A DNA stretch of 31,328 bases from Isohypsibius dastychi (GCA_034696485.1 JAQIWT010000154.1:1-31328); one strand, 5' to 3'. Positions 1 to 9,368 are shown, numbered from the stretch's first letter. Notes: generated by a model not told the origin, from the letters alone. Translations and numbers: made by a program.

Positions 1-284
1 AACTAGTACGTTTCAAGCGTGCGCGTCACGTCAATCAGTAGCGTAAAGGTTTACCATTAATATTGGCGGAGACGTACTCTTCATTTTATTCCCATATCGT
101 TTCAATGAAACTTGCAATTCCATCGATATCCATCGGTTTCATCGGCTTGCCTGAACTTCCCATACATTGAACGGAGAGCCGTCGCCGTAAAGAAATCTTG
201 AGCTATCTATCGTCCATCTATCGTAAGTATTTCAATACCGTGAGTACCGACTATAATTGTCAATCGAAATCCATCTGACAGTGA
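1..284. other. left host flank, no gene recognised
   Basis: This is AT-rich sequence with no convincing open frame. It ends at the target-site duplication (agtga, 280-284) that precedes the left TIR. I looked for the missing first exon of the F-box gene found beyond the right TIR. A good donor (gtaagtat near 222) is present, but there is no ATG in the phase needed, so I call no exon. Confidence 0.5.
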
Positions 285-370
285 AGTAGTGATGGGGGAC
301 CCTATCCCGTAGAGAACAAACCTTTCTTGGCATTTTTTCAACCATAAAACATAGTTTTTTCATACTTTTC
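285..370 (+). repeat. left terminal inverted repeat of the Maverick element
   Basis: The sequence begins AGTAGTGATGGGGG and is the reverse complement of 27602-27687 with about 9 mismatches over 86 bp and no gaps; the outer 50 bp have one mismatch. Polinton ends typically begin with AG and are flanked by 6-bp duplications. Here agtga lies just outside (280-284) and again just outside the right end (27688-27692). If 285 is counted as flank, the match is 6 bp (agtgaa). Confidence 0.85.
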
Positions 371-475
371 CCTTCTTCCCAAACCTCAGATCATCAACCA
401 ACAACTTTCTGGTAACTTAACAGAGCTCCCCACTCTATTCTGAGCTTATTTAACCATGGTTTCTGAAAGACCGCC

Positions 476-538
476 AAAAATGAGCCAGAAAGTTTACGGG
501 TTTTCGAAAGGTCACCAAAAAACCAGAAAGTTTCTGAC
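476..538. repeat. copies of the AGCCAGAAA/TTTCTGGCT palindromic motif (left end)
   Basis: The motif tgagccagaaagttt starts near 481 and a second partial copy, aaccagaaagtttctgac, lies near 521. The same near-palindrome recurs at 13209-13227, 13285-13303 and twice at 25311-25345, each time in non-coding DNA of the element. Confidence 0.6.
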
Positions 539-627
539 TACTCTTAAAGGCTTAATATGAAGTTGGATTAAAAAAGACGTTAAAAAAAACCAATCGCTCT
601 TAGATAAGTGATACATTTCTGAAAAGT

Positions 628-719
628 GCTGACATTAGTGAGAATCGAACCCAGGACCTCTTGGTAAACTGTAAATACTGTTTGATATCGGCGCACGGTT
701 ACCACTCGGCTACAACGGC
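628..719 (-). pseudogene. tRNA-like sequence (class II-like), probably degenerate
   Basis: On the minus strand there is an A-box match, TAGCCGAGTGG (712-702), and a B-box match, GGTTCGATTC (651-642), with the spacing of a tRNA that has a long variable arm or a short intron. The acceptor ends (GCCGTTG and TGTCAGC) pair only partly, and the T stem has one mismatch. I could not fit a clean anticodon stem. It could be a decayed Leu/Ser-type tRNA, a tRNA-derived repeat, or a pol III promoter. It lies between the left TIR and the Fic gene. Most of the 371-787 stretch otherwise shows nothing. Confidence 0.45.
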
Positions 720-787
720 TATATGTTGTTTCCTTTCAAAATAACCATTCGGCCTGCTGGTTTAAACAAAGTAATAGTAGACAGTTT

Positions 788-1615
788 TTACAACACCGGT
801 TTATCTTCCAGTATATCACTCATCAACTGGCAAGATTCAACAGCACACTCAACTAAAAATCTACTCAAAGCATCAGGCGCCACAACACCGATCGAGTTTC
901 CCAACTCATCCAAACAAGCGAAGTAAAAACCACGAGACAAGAACGACGGGGTAATTAACAAAGGGAACCGAAAAGAATGCCACATGAAAAGTGAATACAA
1001 CAAACGCGCAACCCGGCCATTTCCATTTCTAAACGGATGTATTCGTAAAAATTTTCCCAATACGTAGCCACCTGCAAGGAAACATTCCTCCATTGTAGAT
1101 GGTTTTCCAGGCCCAAGGAATATCTCAATTTCCCGCCCAAGCTTTTGCATTTCACCAGGAATGAGACGAGGATGGACATAGAAACGGGCTCCTCCACATG
1201 GCATAGACTCGGTGATCCTGTATTCTCCCGGCACCCTTTCCAACCCATTCATTACGATGCGATGAATCTGCTTTATACCCGATTCAGTAAGATATTTTTC
1301 ATCTATCAAATCTTCCGAGGTGCTCGGAAATACCAAAGCATATCCAGAAGCGAAATTTGATCGTTTCAATTTCGAACGCGGAGTTTCAGACAGTGAAGAA
1401 TTCCCTTCTCTCTCTAAACCAGTTCGTAAGTAGAGCTTTTCCCATTCTCCAGCTACCATGAACGACTCTTGATCAGAAAGAGTTTTGAACGCATCATGAA
1501 ATAGCTCAACTTCATTTTTAAAATGGACGAGCAGTTCGGAGGTTTTCTTCGATTCCGAATTACACCACCATAACACTTCAGGGATTTTCTTAGCCAAAAT
1601 AATATGCAACGTCAT
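788..1615 (-). CDS. Fic-domain protein (putative AMP transferase)
   Basis: Fic proteins transfer AMP, or another nucleotide moiety, to hydroxyl side chains of target proteins. The 275-residue frame carries the catalytic motif HPFRNGNGR at residues 193-201, matching HPFx(D/N)GNGRxxR, with the invariant His and the phosphate-binding GNGR. Upstream PGEYR (about 129-133) and ARFYVHP (about 143-149) fit the Fic fold's beta-hairpin flap. The sequence is uninterrupted. I place the start at the AAAATG at 1615; two upstream codons in frame are not ATG. A TATATAAC box lies about 45 nt upstream. A clean inhibitory helix motif is not visible; EREGN at about residues 68-72 is only loosely similar. It lies just inside the left TIR, divergent from the RRM gene. 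Assignment to the Fic family is secure from the motif; the target is unknown. Confidence 0.9.
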   Translation of the reverse strand: MTLHIILAKKIPEVLWWCNSESKKTSELLVHFKNEVELFHDAFKTLSDQESFMVAGEWEKLYLRTGLEREGNSSLSETPRSKLKRSNFASGYALVFPSTSEDLIDEKYLTESGIKQIHRIVMNGLERVPGEYRITESMPCGGARFYVHPRLIPGEMQKLGREIEIFLGPGKPSTMEECFLAGGYVLGKFLRIHPFRNGNGRVARLLYSLFMWHSFRFPLLITPSFLSRGFYFACLDELGNSIGVVAPDALSRFLVECAVESCQLMSDILEDKPVL

Positions 1616-1655
1616 TTTCAAACTAGACTTACATCAAATATTACGCTCTGATTTT

Positions 1656-1663
1656 GTTATATA
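1656..1663 (-). promoter_or_regulatory. TATA box of the Fic gene
   Basis: TATATAAC on the minus strand lies 41-48 nt upstream of the Fic ATG. The remaining part of the 1616-2028 gap separates two divergent genes; I see no other structure in it. Confidence 0.5.
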
Positions 1664-2028
1664 GGTTTCACTTCTCTGTTACGGAATATACCAGTTCACC
1701 GAAATTGACAGTCGGACATTGACCAGGTCAGGTCGTTCGCCCTGCAACAACAACGGAAATTCCCAGATGGCACGGGCCGTGCAGCGGAAAATACCATACG
1801 TCACTCAATTGGTCCACCGGTTCCAATTGTCAATTCTGATTGGCCACGATAACACCGCCCTCTGTTTCATCTCCGCGTCTCGCCTCGCATCGCATTTCCG
1901 AAATCAGTCGCACCATTTCGAATTTCCAGGATCGTCAATTCGAATTTAAATCCTTCTTTATCCCTTCTTTCATCAGTCGTACAAGTGACCTTATTCGAGC
2001 TCGATTCTTCACCACGAAGCCAGTCAGC

Positions 2029-3506
2029 ATGACGACTCCAGAATTCCCCATCACCCAGACTGCTGCATCGTTGCTGAACATCCGTGGAACCTCAACATAC
2101 GATCACGTCTCCTTTTCCACCGCAGAACCATCTGGAAAAGTGATGATATGCCACGTGCCACATTCGGTAAGATCATGAAATGCGAAACTGCTTCTGTTCT
2201 TCTTCTTGCTGTCAACATTTTGAACTTCGATTCCAGGCGAGTTTTTAAATAACATTTCCGGGTTGAAATTCAATTTCTGGTGATGGTATTTTTAGGCTGC
2301 ATTTTTCGGTTAAATTCGGTTTATGGTTGTGGAAAAATCACCTTGTACTTCCGGGCTGGTATTTTGGGCTGCAGTTTCTGGTTAAATTCGGTTTATGTTG
2401 TGGAAAAATCATCTTGTACTTCCGGTCTGAATTTCTTGTTTTTTTTCAGACAGAAGGACGAGCCACGATTCGGATGATTGCCAGCCAGATTGGAAATGTT
2501 GTTGAGCCTCTGAAGGTCATAGAGCACAAAAGTCAAGCCTTCATCGCGTTTTCAAGCATCGAAGCAGCCAGGATATTCATCGACAGGACCGACAAACAGC
2601 TCATCCGTGGAAAGCGACTCCATGTATTTTTCTGGGCTCCACCAAAGCCAGAAGCTATCGCGTTTGTCGTTCGAGGGTAAGCAGTTGTGTCTGAACTTTT
2701 GACCTTGATTTTTCGAATCTGATCAAGGGTATTGACATTGTTTCTCAAGATTAATTTCACAATTTGATTTCTGTTGAGATTTTTTCTACATTTATTTTGA
2801 AAATTAATAATCTTTCTCATCTTTAAGAATTTCATGTTCTCTTCGGTGGGTTTTTTTATGAGGCATCTAGATTCTGAACTAGAAAATATAGCATTTAATT
2901 TTCATAGTTCGTCATCAATATCATTTCATTTTTAACCTGTTTCATTTCCAGATGTCCCGCTGAGATAAACCTGGTTGACCTTCTGCACACCGTTATGCCA
3001 GCACCCCATTCCGATCTTCATTGTGTAAAGAAGCTGAAGACCGGAAATCATCTGGTTATCATTCACTGTGCATCTCCAGCTGCCATGACCTCAAGGAAAG
3101 CCGAAATCCTCTCCAAGTTTCCTAACGCAACATTCGAGCCACTCATTGCCGGAAAGAAACGCCGACATCTGAATCCCAGGGCGCTTATCGTGCGGAACTT
3201 TGGAATAGCTGAAAATCCACAGATATTGACCACTCTTTTTGGAGGGCCAACAATTGTCAGCAACTGCCATGTAAGCTTGTTCTATTTTCTCATATTGATT
3301 TCAAACTTTCACTTCATCAGTTACTTCTGATCTGACAAGATTTTTTTCATTTTCAGGTTTTTCAAGTTGGGACTGCTTCGGGTAGTGGTCGAGCTCGCCT
3401 GACATTCCACAATGAAGCGTTTGCTAATCATTTCCAAGCTTCAATGAACGGATACCAGTTCCCAGGTCAACCGTATCGACTCGAAGTATTGCGCGCTTTC
3501 CTCTGA
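2029..3506 (+). CDS. two-RRM-like RNA-binding protein, four exons
   Basis: Exons are 2029-2166, 2450-2676, 2952-3270 and 3357-3506; they sum to 834 nt and give a continuous 277-residue protein. The first RRM-like unit is split by intron 1. Its beta1 strand KVMICHVPHS (residues 37-46) resembles RNP2, and SQAFIAFSSIEAAR resembles RNP1, a layout typical of PTB/hnRNP-L-type domains. A second RRM-like unit near the C-terminus begins RALIVRNFG and ends QPYRLEVLRAF. No RS domain or other domain is visible. It lies inside the TIRs but has host-like splicing, so it is probably captured cargo, or a gene swept in when the element's ends formed. A polyadenylation-type aataaa is at 3744. RNA binding is likely from fold cues; the target is unknown. 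Confidence 0.75.
2296..2430. repeat. tandem duplication of a ~72-bp unit in intron 1 of the RRM gene
   Basis: Two imperfect copies start at 2296 and 2368. Each runs from gctgca through ggttaaattcggtttatg to a cttgtacttccgg block. Confidence 0.7.
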
Positions 3507-3743
3507 GATTCCCACACTTCCGGTCTACCTTTTGCTCAGATTGTTTTCACTTTTTACTGGGCTTTCAACACTATGATGTTTTCTTGAGATTGTTTGAACT
3601 TTTCGATCGCTTCTACCGGGCCACGCATTCCGTGCTCTTTTTTATTTGTTTTCACTTTTTTGCACGTGAAAGCATTGACTTTTTTCTCGAATATCGCATG
3701 AGAATTTTTGATGAAGTATGATCTGTAAAATTCTATGGTGATT

Positions 3744-3749
3744 AATAAA
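3744..3749 (+). terminator. polyadenylation signal of the RRM gene
   Basis: aataaa lies about 240 nt after the stop, in the 300-nt gap between this gene and the convergent kinase-BIR-dUTPase gene. Nothing else is recognised in that gap. Confidence 0.4.
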
Positions 3750-3803
3750 ATGTTATCGTGATGCAGTCGGTCGGGTCGGTCGTCCACATTTCATGAGTGG
3801 TTT

Positions 3804-5367
3804 TCACACACCTGCAATTCAGGGAAACACTCAGAAGTTGTGATTCCAAATAAAAACAACATTAGCTTACCAGCCAGAAATTAAAATGGCTAACAGCAAC
3901 AGCATTAGCTTACCAGTTGATCCAAGCCCACCGGTTCCACGTCGTCTAACCGGTCCACCATGATTCCCACAAATATCTCCAACTTGTTCACCCTCTGCAG
4001 GACTATTTTCTGGGACTGTTTCTATTTCTATTTCTTTTACCGGTACACATTCAGCCCGTTCCAAAATAAGCTGAGCAACCCGATCACCGTAGCGAATGAG
4101 AAACGGTCGATCCCCGGTATTCACAATAATAATTCCCACAGGGCCATGATAGTCGGGATCAATTACTCCACCATCAACGGTGATCCCACTACGAAGTGTA
4201 AGACCTGAACGGCCAGCCAACCGTCCATAACATCCAGTAGGAAACGTCAGCTGTAGACCCGTTTCCACCAGGACTCGGTCACCAGGATTAAGATAATAAC
4301 GCTTCAAACTACTCAAATCATACCCGATTGAACCAACAGTTGCACGAACAGGAGCGACAGCCCTCGGAGATAATTTACGATAACAAAGTACATTTCCAGC
4401 GTCATCTTCTTCAGCTAAACGTCTTGCAAAGGCACAATCGGGAAACCACCGGCAATGCTCCCCCAAGGCACTGTCGCCCTCTTCCCACGCTAACAGCGAT
4501 CCATGGCAGTAATCGCATACCACACGATCACCCAATCCAGTATACCGGAACCCCGCGTTTGCCAAGGACTCTGGATCGGGTGACCGCAAAGGCCAACTAA
4601 CAGGGAAGTCGTACGTATGCAGGCGATTTAAGGTTGTCGGAGACAGCACACGCTCATCCTCATCAACCAAGTCTCTCAATTTCTGCATCACTACCCGTGG
4701 CAAGAATCCACAGTGCATGTTGGGAAATCCTGGATTAATCATTAATTTCAATTAACGAAGGTCTTCTCAAAATGAACTAAAGCTTACTTGTTTGAATCAG
4801 ATGCATCAGCTGACAATAGACCGATAATGCTGAACCACTACAATCCACAGTTTTTGCTCCTGAGACAATCAGTTCCTTCATCAAGGGAAGCGTTTCTTTT
4901 TGGAAGAACCGTTCTCGTAGTTGACAGTTTCTCAAAGAGGATTCTGATCCACGCGATCGGCGAAACATTCTTCGTGTTGGTAGACCCGGGGGACTTTCCA
5001 AATAAATGGTGAGCGTTTGTGAGTTTCGTAGCTCTTGATGATTCGTAATCAACTCTTTCCATAGTTCAAACTGGGAGTTAGTGCAGGGAAAACCGTCGAT
5101 AAGGACATATTTCGCATGGCTACTCTCAATCTTGTTCAGAACCAAATCACACGCAATCTCAGCAGGAAGAAAAACAATCCCGGGGCTGTCAGTAATTGTT
5201 TGACAAACACGATTATAAAGACTGTCAGGATCTTCGGCCATTTGTCGAATGTCCGCCCCCAGAGACACGAGACTCATATTCATTGCAGCATCCACAAGTA
5301 ACTGACATTGAGTAGTTTTTCCTGAACAAGGAGCACCAAGAATATAGATTAGAACTTTATCAGACAT
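3804..5367 (-). CDS. nucleoside monophosphate kinase-BIR-dUTPase fusion, three exons
   Basis: Exons (minus strand) are 5367-4788, 4729-3914 and 3811-3804; introns are 58 and 102 nt; the total is 1404 nt, 467 residues. Residues 1-193 resemble an adenylate/UMP-CMP kinase: P-loop GAPCSGKTT at 11-19 and an LIDGFP-type motif. Residues about 194-293 hold a BIR with perfect zinc spacing (C265, C268, H285, C292; Cx2Cx16Hx6C). Residues about 314-467 are a trimeric dUTPase with all five motifs: GSIGYDLSS, AGRSGLTLR, GGVIDPDYHG (catalytic Asp 384), GDRVAQLILE and RGTGGLGSTG at 457-466. The last exon supplies only the final residues and the stop. It would hydrolyse dUTP and phosphorylate (d)NMPs; the BIR may bind host IAP partners or caspases. 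The start is the AAAATG at 5367. If intron 1 is not spliced, two separate proteins result. Confidence 0.85.
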
Positions 5368-5408
5368 TTTTAGGGTCCAACAATAGAATGACTTGAATGA
5401 CACACTAA

Positions 5409-5432
5409 CTGTAAATACATCTGATTATATAG
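5409..5432 (-). promoter_or_regulatory. promoter of the kinase-BIR-dUTPase gene: TATATAA plus CTGTAAATAC box
   Basis: On the minus strand TATATAA lies at 5431-5425, about 60 nt upstream of the ATG. It is followed by a box whose plus-strand form is CTGTAAATAC (5409-5418). The same ten bases followed by a GATTAT-type core occur at 6610 upstream of the dsRBD gene. Confidence 0.5.
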
Positions 5433-5437
5433 CATGG

Positions 5438-5545
5438 ATCATAACGACAGAAAATCCCATAAGACTGAAAATGCCAAACGGAAAAACCCCTGAATCATAA
5501 AGACAGAAACTCCCATTAGAATAAAAACGCCAAGCGGGGAATCCC
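5438..5545. repeat. two imperfect tandem copies of a ~53-bp unit
   Basis: Copies at 5438-5490 and 5494-5545 both run from atcataa(c/a)gacagaaa to a gccaa(a/g)cgg block and end in ccc. They lie between the dNK stop and the kinase promoter. Confidence 0.7.
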
Positions 5546-5552
5546 GTTACGA

Positions 5553-6227
5553 TTATTCAGAAGATTTCATGGCTTCCGTGTCCTTGAGGAAGCGGTTGAG
5601 GTCATCTTGCCAATCCTCAATATACGATTCAACCAAAGTGACCTTTTCAATCAAGTCCATCTCTTCCGGTTCTTCATCGATAACATAATCAAAAGGATTC
5701 TTTTTTCGATTAAATTCTTTATCGTGCTCATCATGAAGTGCCTTGACATACTCAAGTGTGACGGGGATTTCAGCGACACGATTCCGGGCACGCATTCGAT
5801 TGTAGGCGGTCTCAGGGCTTGTACGGAGGTAGATAGTCAAAGGGTCACGCTTTTGAATTTTCTCGTACAACAACTCATACTTATTCAGCAACTGAAGATA
5901 CTCATCGGAAGTCAAGGACCCGTTAGCCAGCATTAATTTTGAAAACGGCATGATCGACGCACGCGGACTTCGTTCGCGAAGGATAAGACCAGACTTAAAA
6001 TCCAACAACGGTTTGTAACTCTCCAACACAATATCTTGAAATGCAGCACCATATTCCACGGGGTTTTTATAGTAGCGTTCTAGCTAATCCACGCCATTCC
6101 AGTTCTGCCAAAGACTTACAGGTTCCGGAAAAAATCCCCATCCCGGATTCCTAGCACGCAACATGTTGACCAAACAGGTTTTGCCAACCTCTATTCCACC
6201 CTCAATGAACACAAACTCAGGCCCCAT
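5553..6227 (-). pseudogene. deoxynucleoside kinase (dNK/dCK family) with one in-frame stop
   Basis: Deoxynucleoside kinases make dNMPs for DNA synthesis in the salvage pathway. Reading from the ATG at 6227, the frame shows the P-loop IEGGIEVGKT (residues 8-17), a PEPVSLWQNWNG substrate-site segment, an ERS-type motif (residues RERSPRAS), and a lid-type arginine segment AYNRMRARNR. All are in dNK order, over a family-typical 224 codons. Codon 48 is a TAG (6086-6084), so only the N-terminal fifth would be made unless it is read through. The rest of the frame is intact, so the damage is a single point change. It sits next to the kinase-BIR-dUTPase gene, in line with a dNTP supply module. Confidence 0.85.
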
Positions 6228-6313
6228 TTTAATACAACCAAAGGAATAGATACAAAGGAACAGATACCGAATACGAGTTACACTGGATTTACAAGGATCT
6301 TAAATACAAACAC

Positions 6314-6607
6314 TCAAAGTGGGGGACTTTCCACTGGCGTAATATCGTTAGCGGAATTAGCCAAGACAGTATCTAATTCAACCTTGTACTGTAATAAAAT
6401 AACACGTAATAATTGTCGAGCAGCAACTTGTCGAGCATGCTTTAAAGTGTAGCCATGTCCAATTAGGCGGAGGTGCGCCGCAGGAATAACAGCCTCAACC
6501 ATGATTTGTCCGGCTTCAGGGTACTCATCAGCAGACTTGGATTTCTTAAATTCAACGGTGAGGTTCAGTAACGAGGACATTTTCTTCAATGCACCAACGA
6601 AATCCAT
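6314..6607 (-). CDS. small double-stranded RNA-binding-domain-like protein
   Basis: It has 97 residues. The C-terminal half, GHGYTLKHARQVAARQLLR, resembles the third conserved region of a dsRBD (GxGxxxKxAKxxAAxxxL), and the N-terminal half, LLNLTVEFKKS..., could form the alpha1-beta1 part. There is no intron and no other domain. The start is the ATG at 6607. A dsRNA-binding protein in an element living in a nematode could shield dsRNA from RNAi or other sensing; that role is inference. The domain is short and the match is to one region only, so other small nucleic-acid-binding folds remain possible. Confidence 0.6.
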   Translation of the reverse strand: MDFVGALKKMSSLLNLTVEFKKSKSADEYPEAGQIMVEAVIPAAHLRLIGHGYTLKHARQVAARQLLRVILLQYKVELDTVLANSANDITPVESPPL

Positions 6608-6609
6608 TT

Positions 6610-6634
6610 CTGTAAATACAATATCAGATTATGG
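6610..6634 (-). promoter_or_regulatory. CTGTAAATAC ... GATTAT box upstream of the dsRBD gene
   Basis: The plus-strand form is CTGTAAATAC followed by a CAGATTAT core. It is the same box as at 5409-5432 but lies right at the ATG, so part of it may be in the 5' UTR. Confidence 0.4.
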
Positions 6635-6810
6635 ATTTCATATCAACCACATAGTTTCTGGTTCGCTTAAGCGAGTCGGTAATAGGCGTAGGCGTTATCG
6701 AAGAGGCGGAACTATGGCAGAGCCAATCATAAAGCATAGCGCACATGGACCAGGCGAAGCCAGTCAGTCAGTTCGAATGTTGTGGTTTCTCATCGGTTTC
6801 TCACTTTAAA

Positions 6811-9100
6811 ATGGCTCGCCGATCGGTTATCCTATTCCTGTGTTTTATCCCCTTCGCCACCTGCCTTATCAAACCCTACTTGAAGGAATATTGCGTTGAT
6901 GGATGTTCATGTCAAAAAGGGATTCTGGACTGCAAGGGGAAACAGCTTGAAATGTGGCCGCAGAACGCAATGTCATTTTATCCAAAGATTCAAAGCGTTC
7001 TTCTCCGTGGGAATCCGGACCTGAAACGTCTTCCAACCCAGCCCCTGCGACATACGTTACCTGATTTGGAATATGTGGACTTGCGCGGAACAGGAATTCG
7101 CTGTGATCTTATTCAATTATTGGCCAAAGAAAACGACATTTCCATTTCCTCCGACTGTCAAAGTAAGATTTATCAATGAAATTGAAGAGGTTTTCAGCCG
7201 ATTTTTGTAAACAAAATTCTTGGATATAAATCTATTCTTGCTCTCTTCAATTATTGTATTCCCGTTTAAGTTACATCAACGACTCCATTCTCATGTGGAA
7301 TCAGCTCGGTCTGTGCCACTAAAATTCCAACACGACCCATTCTACCAGTTTTCTCACCAACAGTCACGGTGACGACAGCCAAATCTTCAACATTCCAACC
7401 AACATTCCCACCACCCCGGTATTATTCTCAGCCTTCCCCCAGAGTTTATTCAACGCCAACCACAACAACAGTCAGACCATTTATCAGTACAATCAGAACA
7501 ACCACTTCTTATCAGGCACCGGAAATGAAAAAACCCATCACAACAACAGACCCAAGCACGTTCTCATCTCAGAGGCTTCCATCCCTTCCTCGTGCTTTTT
7601 CAGAAATGAAAAAGCAACCAACCGCAGCCCAAGCCACCCGAATCTCTTCTCCAACCATAAAATCGATCACAGCTCAACCAACCATCTTACCCGAAATTAA
7701 GACTCCAAAGCCAATATCAACCACTTCCGGCCGGCTTATAACATCAACCAATTCTCCCCAGGTAATTTCCAGCCCAAAAATATTGCCACCGGAAATACCA
7801 GTTGCGGTGTTTCCCGTCACCACCAAACAGCCACCGGAAATACCGACACTGGGTTTTTCCTCATCAACCAACAAGTCCGATGTGGAATTTAGCACAACGG
7901 TCCAAAGTTCTCAGACAGCGGCGATTCCATCTAAAATGTCCACAGAATTTCCCCTACACACAACAACAGCGGAAATTCCGATTTCCACTAGCCTGCCGCT
8001 ATTTATTACCACCCCCGAACCAGCTGAACTCCAATATAAGCTCGAAACATCAGTCAGTTCCAACACTCATGCATTACTCACTGAATCGTCTTTCCATATT
8101 GAATTTGCTCCAAACATCGAACCGCAGTACGATGATCAGGATTATTTTGGTATTTTAAAATGTCTTCTTGTGGCATTTCTCATCATTCATGTTTTTGTTG
8201 TTCTTCCAGGTAAACCGTCGTTTGTCCCATCTTCTGCATCCCCACCGGATATCGAGGAACAGAGTAATGATCAGCCAATCAACTGCCGTTGTCTGAACTT
8301 GAAGGCGGAAGCTCTGCAGAAATCCGAGGAAGCAAAGAGCTCCGAAAAAGAAAATGCCATCATCGGACTTTGTTCGGTCGTAATCATCATCCTTGTATCA
8401 TTCGGAATTAAATCTGCTCGGCAAACCAAAGCTCTCAAACGCCTCATCTCCACTGTCGAACATCTGATCCCACTTCAACCCACCGATTCATCTCCTTCTA
8501 CACCAGCTCCAGAACATGATCTGACCAGTTCTGGTAAGTCTTTTACATTTTTTGTCAGAATTTTTTTCACATTGTTTTTTCATTCCATTAGCTGGACCAG
8601 GCACCAAGAACACTGATAAGGAAGGATTCAGCGGTAACTCCCCGGAAGAAAAAGATGGGCAATTCAGTGGAAGTACGGACACTATTTCATTCAATACGCT
8701 TTTCATCATGCATCTATTTTTCTTTCAGCCAAGGATAGCGCAAAATCCACCGGAAGCTCTTCAACCGAGAAGGATGTGGAAAAGGGGGAAGGTGCGTGCT
8801 ACTTTTATTTGTCATTTCATTTCATTTCTTATTTTCTCCACATTTAGGTATGATCAATAAACCAAACGCAGGATCAGGATCTCAAGGGACTCAAGCTGGT
8901 ATTCTAATTGATCCGTCATTTTTTAAACATCGATTCATGACAACTGTTTGATCTTAAGGTGAGATTCATCTCGATCCAGGGAAGTGAAAGATTATTTTAT
9001 CAACATTTCATTTGCAGCCCGTCGCCAGAAGAACGCTGCAACCAAGTGGACCGCAGCCAAAAATATGGTGAACGGAGCCATTCGCCGCGGACTTTCTTAA
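6811..9100 (+). CDS. mucin-like, LRR-containing type I membrane glycoprotein, seven exons
   Basis: Exons are 6811-7162, 7271-8149, 8210-8533, 8592-8672, 8729-8791, 8848-8898 and 9018-9100; the total is 1833 nt, 610 residues. I start at 6811 because it gives a clear signal peptide (MARRSVILFLCFIPFATC). Next is a Cys-rich LRRNT-like segment (CVDGCSC...LDC) with one or two leucine-rich repeats (IQSVLLRGNPDLKRLP, LEYVDLRGTGIRC). Then come about 280 residues rich in Thr, Ser and Pro with PEIP/TT repeats, as in O-glycosylated stalks. One TM segment (IIGLCSVVIIILVSFGI) is followed by a charged tail ending in a basic stretch. It probably sits on the cell or virion surface and may serve in attachment; there is no fusion peptide or furin site I can recognise. 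The 60-nt intron 8150-8209 is optional in frame. Capture of a host LRR receptor gene is possible. Confidence 0.7.
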
Positions 9101-9368
9101 ACTTTCATTCCAGATGCTCATTTTTTTCTCATCTTATTAGATCTGTCAGTTTTTGTTCACGGAACATTCCATTGTCTTTTTTTGGGTTATGGTAAATCCC
9201 ATTTCTCACAACCGTCCTTTCCTTTGGTATTTAATGCGTACGTTCGGTGATGATTGAGTCATTCATGTTCACTTTGCGTTATTAAAATTGATTCGGATTG
9301 CCTTTCTTATTGTTGTTCCCCATATACTGTGTTCCCGGACAGCAGAGAAAGGTCAGTATTTTTACAAT

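Noticed and set aside
1-284. Missing first exon of the right-flank F-box gene in the left flank
   Set aside because: A donor-like gtaagtat is present near 222, but the phase needed by the next exon runs into a stop with no ATG. The idea remains possible only with a different start.
6107-6121. Apparent tiny intron (gtaagt...cag) in the dNK gene
   Set aside because: It is 15 nt long and encodes the conserved substrate-site segment of the kinase, so it is coding.
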